Below are positions 1 to 9,097 of a DNA stretch of 64,000 bases, piece by piece. The position numbers were made by a program, and so were the translations under genes. The stretch lies in NCBI GenBank assembly GCA_019828565.1, contig JAHDYR010000025.1, positions 372,001-436,000 on the forward strand, given 5' to 3'. Under the pieces are notes generated by a model that was given only the letters and a program-made list of their open reading frames with translations, made no database searches and had not been told where the DNA came from. Source of the DNA: Carpediemonas membranifera. Taxonomy: Eukaryota > Fornicata. Each line of letters starts with the position of its first letter. The stretch's first letter is position 1.

Positions 1-1344
1 TTCACCCTACAGCACATCGCCGGTCTGGACAACGGTGGAGCCGACGGTCTCTCGAGAGTATTCTCCATGCAACAGGCGTCGAGGGATCAGGTATCCCGCG
101 CTCATCTCACAGCAGGAGCTCATCTGTCTCGCCGGATGACAACCGAGCAACTTAGGGCCGACGGTTTGTCTGTCTCCCGTCAAGTCGTAGACGACGTGAT
201 TACCGCGTGTCCAGAGTGCCAAGTCTTGGCCCGCCCTCCTGTTGATACACCCGACGGCCTGCATACAGCTGTAGACCTCCCGTTCCGGCGTGTGGCCATT
301 GACACCATGGGTCCGCTACCGACGGTCAACGGCCTGTCCTACGTGACAGTAATGATCGACATGTGCTCCCGCTGGACAGAGCTAGTCCCGGTCAACAGCA
401 CCTCAGCCAAAGACGCAGCCAACGCATTGGTCAACACCTGGATTCTACGATACGGATGCCCCGAAGTCGTCCAATCGGATGGGGGCTCAGAGTTCAAAAA
501 CGCTCTGTTCAAACGCCTCTCCGAAGAGATGGGGTTCGACGTCCACATAACGACAGCATACCATCCCCAGAGCAACGGTGTCGTCGAACGCGCGAACAAG
601 GAGGTCGAACGCATCCTCAGAGCCAGGAAGCTGGAGTTAAGGAATAACGATTGGGTAGCACACCTACCAGTCGCCCAATTCTTGGTCAACTCAATGCCCA
701 GGATCCCGACCCGGTTGACTCCGGCCGAGATCATGTTTGGCGCCAATTTATCAATACCGTCATCGATCTATATCACGGATGCCGCCTCGGCTGGTCCGCC
801 ACAGTCGAAGCTAGCCGCAGCCGATGCCGCCATCCAACTCGCCAAAGCAAGGATTAGAGCCATGCGCGAAGACGCTCTCGCAAAGGCAACCTCATCGAGA
901 AGCGAGATATTGAGCCGTTTCGTGCTGGTCAAATACTACCCAAGACCACCGAGCAAGCTAGCCCCGGGCTGGCGCGGCCCCATGAGGCGTGTCGCAGCCG
1001 TCAAACGTGATGGTGTTGTCGTCGCATATGAGGTACAAGACCTCAGTCAGTCAGCGGACGGTCCAACTATCAAGGTAGACGCGGCACGTGTGCGAAGATT
1101 TGACCCAGGCAAGCTCTCGGAGCAACAGATCTATGACCTCGCAGCCGCTTCCGTCGATGAGTGGCATGTCGAGCGCATCTCACGCTCTAGAGGCTCGGGC
1201 CCCAAGTCAAGGCGCGAGTACCTCGTACACTGGGTCGGATTCGAGGATTCAGAGGCTTCATTCGAACCTTATTCGCACGTCAAAGATTTGGAAGCCCTCG
1301 ATACATATTTGAAGTCTGACCAAGCCAAGCGTGACGGTCTGTAA
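1..1344 (+). mobile_element. Ty3/gypsy chromovirus Pol, 3' part (RNase H tail, integrase, chromodomain)
   Basis: Reading frame 1 is open from the first base, so this is the C-terminal part of a longer polyprotein; the first ATG at 67 is probably internal. The opening residues match the end of a retroelement RNase H (HIAGLDNGGADGLSR). Next come an HHCC zinc-binding module ending in CPEC, then the integrase core with D (AIDTMG), D (VQSDGGSEF) and E (NGVVERANKE). The last about 60 residues form a chromodomain (REYLVHWVGF...SFEPYSHV). The protein differs clearly from the element at 3209-7056 and 16979-21623, so it is a second chromovirus family. No polypurine tract or LTR is visible after the stop; a gene on the opposite strand ends 43 bp downstream. 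It could be an intact element continuing to the left or a degraded remnant. Confidence 0.85.
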
Positions 1345-1386
1345 AACTTCTCAACATCGAAGCTGTATCCTCGAGGAACAAACGAT

Positions 1387-2491
1387 TTATTCAGAGCTAG
1401 ATTCCTCGTCTTCCGTCTCCTCCGTGTCCGTCAGCTCGACCAACCAAGTCGGGTCAGCGTGGCGCTCAAGGGCGTTCTCAGCCAAGTACTCTCGCACACA
1501 CCGGACAAGGCAGAGATCAGCGTTGAGGGACACGATGCTGAGTCCCGAGTATCCGTCATACTGCAGGATCAACACAAAAGACCCGGGACCACAAGTCGTC
1601 TTCAGATACTCGTGACGGACTACGCACGTGACAGTGTAGTAGCGGTCCGGATCAGAGACCTGAAGCGGCTCCCAGTGAGCCTCATCGCCAATGGCGGGCA
1701 GGTAGCCGTCGTGGCACAAGCGGCTGACCAGGGTTGCCCAGAAGTCGTTGGGAGCCGGGATGCGCCGGCTGATGCCGTAGACAGCGACACGGAAGTAGTC
1801 CGGTGCGAGGACGAGGACCAACAGGCGGTTAAGATATCCGCGCGCTGTAGTGTCCGACTTGACCCCGCCGGCAGTCCGCACAGCCGCCACGAGAGCTGCA
1901 GAGTAGTGACCATTACCGGGTGAAGATCCACCCAGCGTGATGTCGCGGCCCCGGATCGCGGCCGACACGATGTCGCCATCGGACAAGCGCTTCCTGCCGA
2001 GCTTGAGGTGGGCCCTCACACCGGCAAGCGCGACCTGGCAATGAGCCACGAGAGCCAAGACCTGCTGGGTCAGCTTCACGTCCTGCACTACGGCTGCGTC
2101 GTTCAGACGACCTTGCTCAATAGCGTCAAAGATTCGCTGGAGCGGCAGCTCGATGGAGTTGGTGTAACCTTCCAGGCGTCGGGCAACCTCGGCCTTGATG
2201 TCGTGGGGCATCAGAGTCGTCATCGTCAGGGTGCGAGTGATGCGTTCTGAGGCTTGCACGCGGTGACTATATAACCTCACGGTTGATGTTTGTTACTTAC
2301 AGATTGTCGGTGACCATGCGCTTGCGTCCACGATACTTCTGAGCGCGAAGGGAACGACAAACGGACGTATGGGCAACAATAAGTGGCCTAGCCAGATCGT
2401 CATCACCAAGTTCGGTGATTTTGGCACGAATTTCCTTCAGAACGGCCTCTACGGCTGTGTTGTCCGACATCAAATGAGTTGACGGCGACAT
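1387..2491 (-). CDS. Unknown 356-aa protein, two exons (exon 1 2491-2301, exon 2 2266-1387)
   Basis: Two open stretches in different frames are joined by a 34-nt intron at 2300-2267 that starts GTAAGT and ends TATATAG. Removing it gives one 1071-nt frame. The start chosen is ATG 2491 (MSPSTHLMSD); an ATG at 2470 is also possible. I recognise no family. The first 65 residues are charged and helical; the middle is mixed alpha/beta; the end is acidic (DTEETEDEESSSE). The stop lies in GAATAAATCG, which includes the (A/G)TAAA-type motif seen after other genes here. It converges on the chromovirus integrase with only 43 bp between stops, so it might be an antisense accessory ORF of that element or an ordinary neighbouring host gene. 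A stop codon separates the two frames without splicing. Confidence 0.55.
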
Positions 2492-2527
2492 ATCCTGCAC
2501 ATTTCTCGGAAACGGTCGAAGGAACAA

Positions 2528-3208
2528 CTAACAAGGTCATCTTAGTCTTCAAGCATGCATTTATTGTCGGTAATAAGGCATTAGGAGCTTCCTAGTGCTC
2601 CTTCCGGTCAGTTTGATGTTGTTATTCAAGTACAGTTGGACGCAGAAAATTAGAAGCCTCAGAACTCCTCAACGGAGCCGAATTGGAGCTTCTAAGTACG
2701 TTTTTCGGCGTCTGTGTGATTATGAGCGATAAGGGCTCAGCATTGGCAGTGTTTGCTAGAGCAATCGTTCTTGGCCTTCGAATTACATGGAATGGCATAT
2801 AACACGTATAAGGTTTGTGAAGACGGCCTAGGAAGGCCGTGGAGGGGCAGTGGTAAGCCTTTCCGTCACGTTTCACCATTTTTGAAACAGAGCTCACATA
2901 GCGGTACCGCAGTTAGATCATGATACCATCATTTTGATTTCGTTCAGCTAGATGCGAAAGCACTCAGGCCATGGGGTTGCCAGCCCTATGAGTCACCGTT
3001 GGCGGTCGGGTGGCACCGTCCAGGCCTTTGGTGAAATGCTGACGTCAAGTCTCTCTGTCATGCCTATACCAGGCATGGAGGGGCAGTGTTGTGGGTCCTA
3101 CCCAAAGTTACACAGATTTACGTTATATTTAATAGTCAAGGAGTTTCTCCTCGACACCCTTGTGTCGAGTCTTCTCCTCAGTAAAAGTTCAACACCCATT
3201 GAACCACA
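2528..3208. other. Intergenic/junction DNA with one perfect hairpin
   Basis: No convincing gene is seen. Base composition is lower in GC than in the coding regions. A perfect 8-bp inverted repeat with a 4-nt loop lies at 3150-3169 (CTCGACAC and GTGTCGAG). The stretch ends at 3209, where similarity to the complete retroelement begins. A frame running from 2952 into the gag remnant is probably accidental. Confidence 0.5.
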
Positions 3209-3209
3209 C

Positions 3210-3587
3210 TCTGTTGTTCTTTCCAAGTCAACAGTCGCGAAGTCGTTGAAGGTCATAGCAAAGTACCTACGGGCCCGAACAGATGCCATGCGAGAGTTTG
3301 ACCTGGTGCCGAGCAGCCGGCTCGCGGCCCTACAGAAGCAGCTCGAGTCACTGCAGAGCAAGCCGAGAGAGGAGCGGAAGATGCCAGCGAGGACGGGAGA
3401 GCGCAGACGCAATGACGGCGCGGCCGAGGGGGCCAAGCCTGAGCGGCGGCAAGTGGGCCGCGGCTGCTTCAACTGCGGCGAAAAGGGTCACGACTCGGCC
3501 GACTGCCCACACGAGGAGCCGAAGTGCTTCAGGTGCGGCGAGTTCGGCCACAAGTCGCACCAGTGCACAGTTGTAAAAGCCATCTGA
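3210..3587 (+). pseudogene. gag remnant of copy 1 (zinc-knuckle end)
   Basis: This is the C-terminal third of the gag protein of copy 2. It includes the basic linker and two CCHC zinc knuckles (CFNCGEKGHDSADC and CFRCGEFGHKSHQC, spacing C-x2-C-x4-H-x4-C). The frame stays open upstream to 2952, but those residues are unrelated to gag. The knuckles would bind the element's RNA during particle assembly. With the front of gag missing, this copy cannot make a normal capsid on its own. Confidence 0.85.
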
Positions 3588-3603
3588 GTATCCTTTCTGT
3601 TTT

Positions 3604-4758
3604 ATGTTAGCGTCCAAGACTATCTGGCAGGAGAAGGCCAGTCTGCTGGGCGAAGAGTTGATCGTCCGCATGGACACCTGCTCCTCGTTCAGCGTCGTGC
3701 CGAGGGACTGGGCCGTCGAGAAGGGACTGAAGATCGCCACGCGGGGCGAGACAGTCCGCTTGGCTGACGAGTCGATGAGGAGGGTCTACCGAGTGTTGTC
3801 AGATGTGCCGATCACCCTCCACCTCGACAGAGAGGTCACCGCGACGCCGACCTGGTATGCGATGGACAAGGCCGAGTCGTTCCTCATCAACATGGAGGTG
3901 ATTGACTCCCTCGGCCTAATCAACCGCAACCTTGACACCGAAGCAGACCCCATCCAGGTCATCTCCAAGCTCACAGAGGACTGGGCCGAGAGATACAGCG
4001 ACTGCTTCGGCGATGCAGGCGAACCAGCAGACCTTAAGCCGTTCAAGGTCACGCTGAAGAAGGACGCCCGACCCTACTTCCGTCTGCCCCGAAGGTTCCC
4101 AAGACAGGTGGAGGATGAACTCCGGTCAGAGATGCAGAAGCTGGAGGAAAGCGGGATCATCATCCCAACCAAGTCTCCCTGGAGCAGCTCAGTGGTCATG
4201 GTGCGGAAGAAGGCCGGGACGTGGCGGCCGTGCATGGACTACTCGCCACTGAACGAGCTCCTGGCGTCCATGACTCAGCACGACTTGCCGTCGACGGAAG
4301 AGCTGATCGAGAGGCTGAGGGGCAACAAGTACTTCGCAGCACTTGACCTCAGCAAGGCCTTCCATCAGGTCCCGGTGCACCCCGACACACAGGAGTACCT
4401 GGCGTTCACGTACTCCAAGGGGCACTATACCTACACTACGATGCCGTTCGGCCTTGCCACCGCGGCTGGCCATATGCAAGAGGCCTTAGAGGAGGCTTTC
4501 GCGGACATGCTGGGCACGGCGTGTCTTGTGTACGTGGACGACATCATCGTCTATGGGTCGACCTGGGAAGAGTACCAGGCGAACCTGATGCGGGTGATGG
4601 ACCGGGTGCGAGAGAAGAAGCTGAAGCTCAACAAGAACAAGTGCTTTTTCGGGTTGACGGAGGTGGAGTACCTCGGATGGATAGTGTCGGCGGAAGGAAA
4701 GCGCATCCCCCATGGCGCGTCCAGGGTGTCCAGGAGCTGCCCGACCCGACAAACGTGA
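3604..4758 (+). CDS. Copy 1 pol frame 1: aspartic protease and most of reverse transcriptase
   Basis: The 384-aa frame has a retropepsin-like segment near residues 20-110, followed by reverse transcriptase. The RT segment shows the fingers and palm, ALDLSKAFHQVP and the catalytic YVDD (CLVYVDDIIVYG). The protease active site reads DTCSS rather than the usual DT/SG-A/S. The frame departs from RT homology after LGWIVSAEGKRI, at a run of five C (4707-4711), and stops at 4758. The continuation is in the -1 frame. The sequence is identical to copy 2 in protein. Confidence 0.85.
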   Translation: MLASKTIWQEKASLLGEELIVRMDTCSSFSVVPRDWAVEKGLKIATRGETVRLADESMRRVYRVLSDVPITLHLDREVTATPTWYAMDKAESFLINMEVIDSLGLINRNLDTEADPIQVISKLTEDWAERYSDCFGDAGEPADLKPFKVTLKKDARPYFRLPRRFPRQVEDELRSEMQKLEESGIIIPTKSPWSSSVVMVRKKAGTWRPCMDYSPLNELLASMTQHDLPSTEELIERLRGNKYFAALDLSKAFHQVPVHPDTQEYLAFTYSKGHYTYTTMPFGLATAAGHMQEALEEAFADMLGTACLVYVDDIIVYGSTWEEYQANLMRVMDRVREKKLKLNKNKCFFGLTEVEYLGWIVSAEGKRIPHGASRVSRSCPTRQT

Positions 4759-6938
4759 GTGACGTCAGGTCCACATTGGGCATCTTCAACTTCTTCTCCC
4801 AGTTCATCCCCGGCTACGCGGACATCACCGAGCCGATCCGCAAGCTGGAGATCAAGGGCCAGACGTTCGTGTGGGGCGACCCCCAGAGAGAGGCGTTCAA
4901 GAGACTGAAGAAGATCGTCACCTCCCCCACACTGTTGGTCACACCGGGCCCTGACGACCGCCTACAGCTGTTCACCGACGCGTCCGACACCGGTGTCGGC
5001 GCAGTGCTGGTCAGAGTCGAGGACGACGGGTCGAAGCGACCTGTGATGTTCTTCTCCAAGGCCCTGACAGCAAGCCAGCGCAAGTGGAGCACCTACCGCA
5101 AGGAGGCATTCGCCATCATAGCGGCCACGAGGAAGATGAGACGGTTCCTAGCCACAAGGGAGTTTGAGATGTTCACGGACCACCGTAACCTCGTGTACAC
5201 GTGGGGCAACGTCGACCCCATGGTGCAGCGCTGGGCACTTGAGCTGGGCAACCTCAAGTTCAGCATCACCCACGTGCCTGGTAAGTCTAATACGGTCGCG
5301 GACGGCCTGTCCAGAATGCCCCGCGCAGAAGCCGAGAGCCTGACACCAGAGCAGCAGGGTGCGATCGTGTCCGTGATGTGTGCAGTCGACGCAGCGGAGG
5401 AAGAGTCGGAAGAAGTCGCCGCCGACGAGCCGAGAGTTCGGTTCCGCGAAGAGGCGGCAGGACAGCCTGACCGCGAGCGCGACGAGGCAGACGAAAGCGA
5501 CACCGAGGAAGCAGCCGGGACAGACGAGGGCGACACCCTTGACGCCGAGCCCGAAGAGGAGGGCACGTTCCCGGCCATACCCGAGTCCCAGAAGCTGCCA
5601 CGCTTCAAGTCCGTTCACGGACCTGGCACCGGTCACCACGGGGTTGACCAGACGCTGTGGAAGCTCGAGGATAAGGGATTGCGCTGGGACACTGCGGACA
5701 CGGACGTCCAGAGGATGGTTAAGGAGTGCCCCGTGTGCCAGAAGAACGCCGAACACCGGTCACGCGAGCAATATCAGGAGCAGCTGCGCATGCCAGCGTC
5801 GCCGTTCAGTCGCGTGTTCGCCGACACCATCAACATGGCAGAGGCAGACCAGGGTTACCGGTACATCCTGGTGCTGGTGGAGGAGTCGACGAGGTGGGTC
5901 ACCCTGTGCCCACTGAAGACGGTGACCTCCGCCGCCACCATCAGAGCAATCAGGGAAAGATACCTCACACACTTCCCGCCCCCGGTCGAGTGGGTGACCG
6001 ATAGCGGACGGCAGTTCGACTCGAAGGAGTTCAAGTCGTTCGCGGCAGAGCTAGGCGGGGGCGCGAAGACGACCACCCCGTACCATCACGAGGAGAATGG
6101 GATCGTTGAGCGCAGGAATCGCGAAGTGAACCGCCACCTCAGGGACGAGATGCATCAGCGCGGCACGAAGCAATGGATGGGCCTACTGCCAGCGGTTCAG
6201 AACATCATCAACCAGGCTAGATCTGCCACGACAGGCACGTCACCCTGGAAGCTAGTGGTGTCCACAGAGCGGGAAGGGAAGATGACACTGTCGAACCAGG
6301 AGAGAGCCGACGTTACGGACGTCATTGACAAGATGGTCCGGAACGAGAAGATGAGAGCTCAACAGCGCAGGGACGCGGCGAAGAAGACGTACGACGCGGC
6401 CAAGGCCAGACAGGACAAGCACAACAAGAGGACACCGACCCGTATCACAGCCAAGGCGTGGGTCATGGTCGACAGGGATGCAGAACAGAGAGGGAAGTAC
6501 CAGCTACGATGGAGAGGCCCACTTCAGGTGGTCAAGAAGGCACCTGGAAACGCCAGCTCGTTCGTGATAAGGGACCCCGAGACGAACAAGACGTATAAGA
6601 AGCACGTGAAGCATCTGAAGCTCGCAGAAGGCGACTGGGATGAGGAGAAGGCGAAGGCAGAATGCGCCAAGGACCGTATGCACACGTATATCAAAGAGAT
6701 CGTCACGCACAGGATCAAGAAGGACGTGATGAAGACGCCAGAGGTGAAGGTGCGCTGGTTAGGATACGAACCAGCAGACGACACGTGGAGAAACCCAACA
6801 GACGAGGATATGAGAGGCAATGCGATACTTCAGCAGTACCTGCAGGTGAATACACCCCTAGAGGAAGCCATGAAGCGGTTTGATGATTTGAAGCTCAGAA
6901 TGTCGGCCCGCCAATCAAATGGCACTCGGCAGGATTAG
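4521..6938 (+). CDS. Copy 1 pol frame 2: RT end, RNase H, integrase, chromodomain
   Basis: True homology in this frame starts about 4712; the part before that is a shadow of the RT frame. Order: RT thumb/connection, RNase H (FTDAS, KEAFAI, FTDHRNL, TVADGLSR), an acidic spacer, an HHCC module ending CPVCQK, integrase with D (VFADTINM), D (WVTDSGRQF) and E (ENGIVERRN), a GPY/F-like module (LRWRGPLQVV) and a C-terminal chromodomain (VKVRWLGYEPADDTWRNP). RNase H and integrase catalytic residues look intact. It needs a ribosomal frameshift or another supply of protein to be joined to the upstream frame. Confidence 0.85.
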   Translation: MSCVRGRHHRLWVDLGRVPGEPDAGDGPGAREEAEAQQEQVLFRVDGGGVPRMDSVGGRKAHPPWRVQGVQELPDPTNVSDVRSTLGIFNFFSQFIPGYADITEPIRKLEIKGQTFVWGDPQREAFKRLKKIVTSPTLLVTPGPDDRLQLFTDASDTGVGAVLVRVEDDGSKRPVMFFSKALTASQRKWSTYRKEAFAIIAATRKMRRFLATREFEMFTDHRNLVYTWGNVDPMVQRWALELGNLKFSITHVPGKSNTVADGLSRMPRAEAESLTPEQQGAIVSVMCAVDAAEEESEEVAADEPRVRFREEAAGQPDRERDEADESDTEEAAGTDEGDTLDAEPEEEGTFPAIPESQKLPRFKSVHGPGTGHHGVDQTLWKLEDKGLRWDTADTDVQRMVKECPVCQKNAEHRSREQYQEQLRMPASPFSRVFADTINMAEADQGYRYILVLVEESTRWVTLCPLKTVTSAATIRAIRERYLTHFPPPVEWVTDSGRQFDSKEFKSFAAELGGGAKTTTPYHHEENGIVERRNREVNRHLRDEMHQRGTKQWMGLLPAVQNIINQARSATTGTSPWKLVVSTEREGKMTLSNQERADVTDVIDKMVRNEKMRAQQRRDAAKKTYDAAKARQDKHNKRTPTRITAKAWVMVDRDAEQRGKYQLRWRGPLQVVKKAPGNASSFVIRDPETNKTYKKHVKHLKLAEGDWDEEKAKAECAKDRMHTYIKEIVTHRIKKDVMKTPEVKVRWLGYEPADDTWRNPTDEDMRGNAILQQYLQVNTPLEEAMKRFDDLKLRMSARQSNGTRQD

Positions 6939-6964
6939 ACATCGCATTGAAGGAGGGGGGGTAG

Positions 6965-7056
6965 TGATGCATTCAAATCCCCTAGTTTGGACCATTTACA
7001 CCACCACGGGTCTAAACCTCCTCAGTAAACACATTGTTTGACCCTTCAATAGCACA
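6965..7056 (+). repeat. 92-bp LTR (3' LTR of copy 1)
   Basis: It begins TGATGCATTC and ends AATAGCACA, so it has canonical TG...CA ends. It is identical to both LTRs of copy 2 (16979-17070, 21532-21623). A purine run (AAGGAGGGGGGG) lies just upstream as the polypurine tract. At 92 bp it is very short for a Ty3/gypsy element. Confidence 0.9.
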
Positions 7057-7084
7057 TGGACCACGCATTTTTAACCACTGCAAG

Positions 7085-7849
7085 ATGAGGAAGGACAGAA
7101 AGAAGAGCGCTCGTAAGGATCTCACGTTCTATGAGAGATCATATGGTTTCAGGCCACGGTACAGAATCCTTGTTGACGGGACGTTCATCTCACACATCGT
7201 TGAGCGTGAAGCTACCCTCGAAGATGTCTTTCACCAGGCCCTCGGCTCCAACGGCTTCGTTGTGTACACCTCATATTGCGCAGTTGACGAGCTTCGTGCT
7301 CTGGAGAAGAAAGAAGCCCTCCTTCTTGCAGACAAAGGCGGCATCCGTCGTCTCGATTGCGGCCACAAAGGAAAGCCTGAAAACGCCCACGACTGCCTCC
7401 TATCACTCTTCGAACACATCACCAACGTCGAAGATCCCGACCTGGACGCTGTCAGGGCCGCTGGAGCGAGTGGCCAGGACCTCCCGAACACACGAGGGCT
7501 GTGCGTTGCGACCCAGGACTTCCAACTTCGGGCTAAGCTGCGTAACATCCCCGGCGTTCCGATATTCTACATGAACGGCGACCGACTGATTTTCGAGCGC
7601 CCCTCTGTAGTGTCCACTGAGTACGCAAAAGTCAGGGACGCCATCGTCCCCGGAGAGCGCGACGACGACGAGGAAGAGAAGAAGCACCCAGTCAGACTGC
7701 AGCCGCACAAGAAGAAGGCCGTGGGCGCCAACCCGCTCGCCGTCCGGAAGAGGAAGACGGGCCATGCCGACGGCAGCGCGCTCATCGAGAAGCGGAAGCG
7801 GAAGCGGGTCGGGAAGCGCGGGAAGAAGGCGGGGAACGACTCAGACTAG
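7085..7849 (+). CDS. UTP23: UTP23-like small-subunit processome protein (PIN fold)
   Basis: The 254-aa protein starts with the basic block MRKDRKKSARKD and the motif FYERSYGFRPRYRILVDGTF, which matches the Utp23/Fcf1 family. A PIN-like fold follows to about residue 190, including CAVDEL, CLCVATQDFQLR-type segments and a basic tail rich in K/R (nucleolar targeting). Utp23 works in the nucleolar SSU processome at the A0-A2 pre-rRNA cleavages and snR30 release; in yeast it has lost most PIN catalytic residues. The spacing after VDGTF fits Utp23 better than Fcf1. The start is taken at 7085 because an upstream in-frame ATG (7034) lies within the retroelement LTR. The LTR of copy 1 ends only 28 bp upstream, so its promoter region was probably altered. 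Confidence 0.85.
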   Translation: MRKDRKKSARKDLTFYERSYGFRPRYRILVDGTFISHIVEREATLEDVFHQALGSNGFVVYTSYCAVDELRALEKKEALLLADKGGIRRLDCGHKGKPENAHDCLLSLFEHITNVEDPDLDAVRAAGASGQDLPNTRGLCVATQDFQLRAKLRNIPGVPIFYMNGDRLIFERPSVVSTEYAKVRDAIVPGERDDDEEEKKHPVRLQPHKKKAVGANPLAVRKRKTGHADGSALIEKRKRKRVGKRGKKAGNDSD

Positions 7850-8052
7850 TGCATTCATAAATGCTGCGGCTTTTGGGCGTATGCGCTGACTTGGCATTGA
7901 CGCTGAACACAGACGGGCAGAATTCGAGCGGAAGAACACAGGTTTCGCTCCACTTCACATGCGGATGGGACAGCCTCTTCTAGGGTCCCACCCGACCGAG
8001 ACTTCGTTTGATTCAGTCAAAATTGACGAGTTCAAGTTTTTTATTCTGCACG

Positions 8053-9039
8053 ATGGAGGAAGCAACCGCTAAGGACTATTATTTCGACTCCTACTCCCAT
8101 TTCGGTATTCACTCCGAGATGCTGGACGATACCCAGAGAACTCTGGCGTATCGGGATGCGATTAAGCGTAATCCCGAGTTGTTTAAGGACAAAATCGTCA
8201 TGGACGTAGGCTGCGGCACCGGAATTCTCTCGTTCTTCGCGCTGCAGGCAGGTGCCAAGCACGTGTACGCCGTTGATTCATCCACGATCATCCACAAGGC
8301 CCGTGAGATCGCCCAGTGCAACGGCTTTGGTCCTGACCGCATCACCTTCATCCACGGCAAGGTCGAGGACATCACCCTCGGCAACGAGCTCCCCTCAAAG
8401 GTCGACGCGATCATCAGCGAGTGGATGGGCTACTTCTGCCTCTACGAGTCGATGCTCGACAGCGTTCTCTTCGCCCGCGACAACTTCCTCAACGAGGACG
8501 GCGCCATCCTCCCTAACAAGTGCAACATCTACCTCTCCGTGATGACCGACGACGAAGGGAAGGGCAACCGCATCGACTCTTGGGACAACGTGTATGGCTT
8601 CAACTACGGCCCCATCAAGGAATGGGCGCTTGTCGAGCCCGTTACTGACACTGTTAACCCCAACAACATCGCGTCCAAGCCCTTCATTGTGCAGTCTATC
8701 GACATCATGAAGGCCACCGTCCCCGAGCTCGACTTTGCCATCAACTTCTCCATGCCCGCCCAGAAGGAGACCTGGTGCCAGGGCTTTGTCGGCTGGTTCG
8801 ACGTCGATTTCGATCTGGGCAAGGTCCCGATCAAGCTGTCGACCTCGCCGTGGCAGAAGCCGACGCACTGGTGCCAGTGCCTGTTCTACACGAAGGACGA
8901 CTATTTCGTGACCGAGGAGGACGTCATCGAGGGCACCCTGTCCCTCAGCAAGAACGCCAGGAATGTGAGAGATCTCGACGTGACGATCGAGTGGGCCGTT
9001 GGCGACGAGAGCTTCACGTCCGCCTACAAGATGAGGTAA
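8053..9039 (+). CDS. PRMT1: Protein arginine N-methyltransferase 1
   Basis: The 328-aa protein is a type I PRMT that makes asymmetric dimethylarginine on histone H4 R3 and RNA-binding proteins using S-adenosylmethionine. It shows YFDSYSHFGIH at the N-terminus, SAM-binding motif I VMDVGCGTGILSFF (about 49-62), the double-E loop SEWMGYFCLYESM (E123 and E132) and the THW loop (PTHWCQ, near 271). The dimerisation beta-barrel follows. The length is close to PRMT1 of other eukaryotes. ATG 8053 is the first start with family homology; in-frame codons upstream are non-conserved. An AGTAAAG motif lies 14 nt after the stop. Confidence 0.95.
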   Translation: MEEATAKDYYFDSYSHFGIHSEMLDDTQRTLAYRDAIKRNPELFKDKIVMDVGCGTGILSFFALQAGAKHVYAVDSSTIIHKAREIAQCNGFGPDRITFIHGKVEDITLGNELPSKVDAIISEWMGYFCLYESMLDSVLFARDNFLNEDGAILPNKCNIYLSVMTDDEGKGNRIDSWDNVYGFNYGPIKEWALVEPVTDTVNPNNIASKPFIVQSIDIMKATVPELDFAINFSMPAQKETWCQGFVGWFDVDFDLGKVPIKLSTSPWQKPTHWCQCLFYTKDDYFVTEEDVIEGTLSLSKNARNVRDLDVTIEWAVGDESFTSAYKMR

Positions 9040-9097
9040 TGCGACGATGCTAGTAAAGCTTGCGGTTAGAGCTGCTGTACAATTTACCGAGTGGCCC

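Larger units (their letters stand above)
3209..7056 (+). mobile_element. Ty3/gypsy chromovirus copy 1, 5'-truncated, with 3' LTR
   Basis: Bases 3209-7056 align without gaps with 17776-21623 (offset 14567). I find two substitutions, T/G at 3454 versus 18021 and A/G at 4695 versus 19262. The copy lacks the 5' LTR and the first about 230 codons of gag; the break is at the shared pentamer ctctg (3209-3213). It keeps the end of gag with two zinc knuckles, both pol frames, the polypurine tract and a full 92-bp 3' LTR. No target duplication is obvious, as expected if the 5' end was lost. The LTR ends 28 bp before the start codon of UTP23. Near-identity with copy 2 implies recent movement or a recent segmental exchange. 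Confidence 0.92.

Noticed and set aside
2952-3587. A 211-aa gag-like gene starting at 2952
   Set aside because: Only the part after 3209 matches gag; the preceding residues are junction sequence, so no independent gene is supported.
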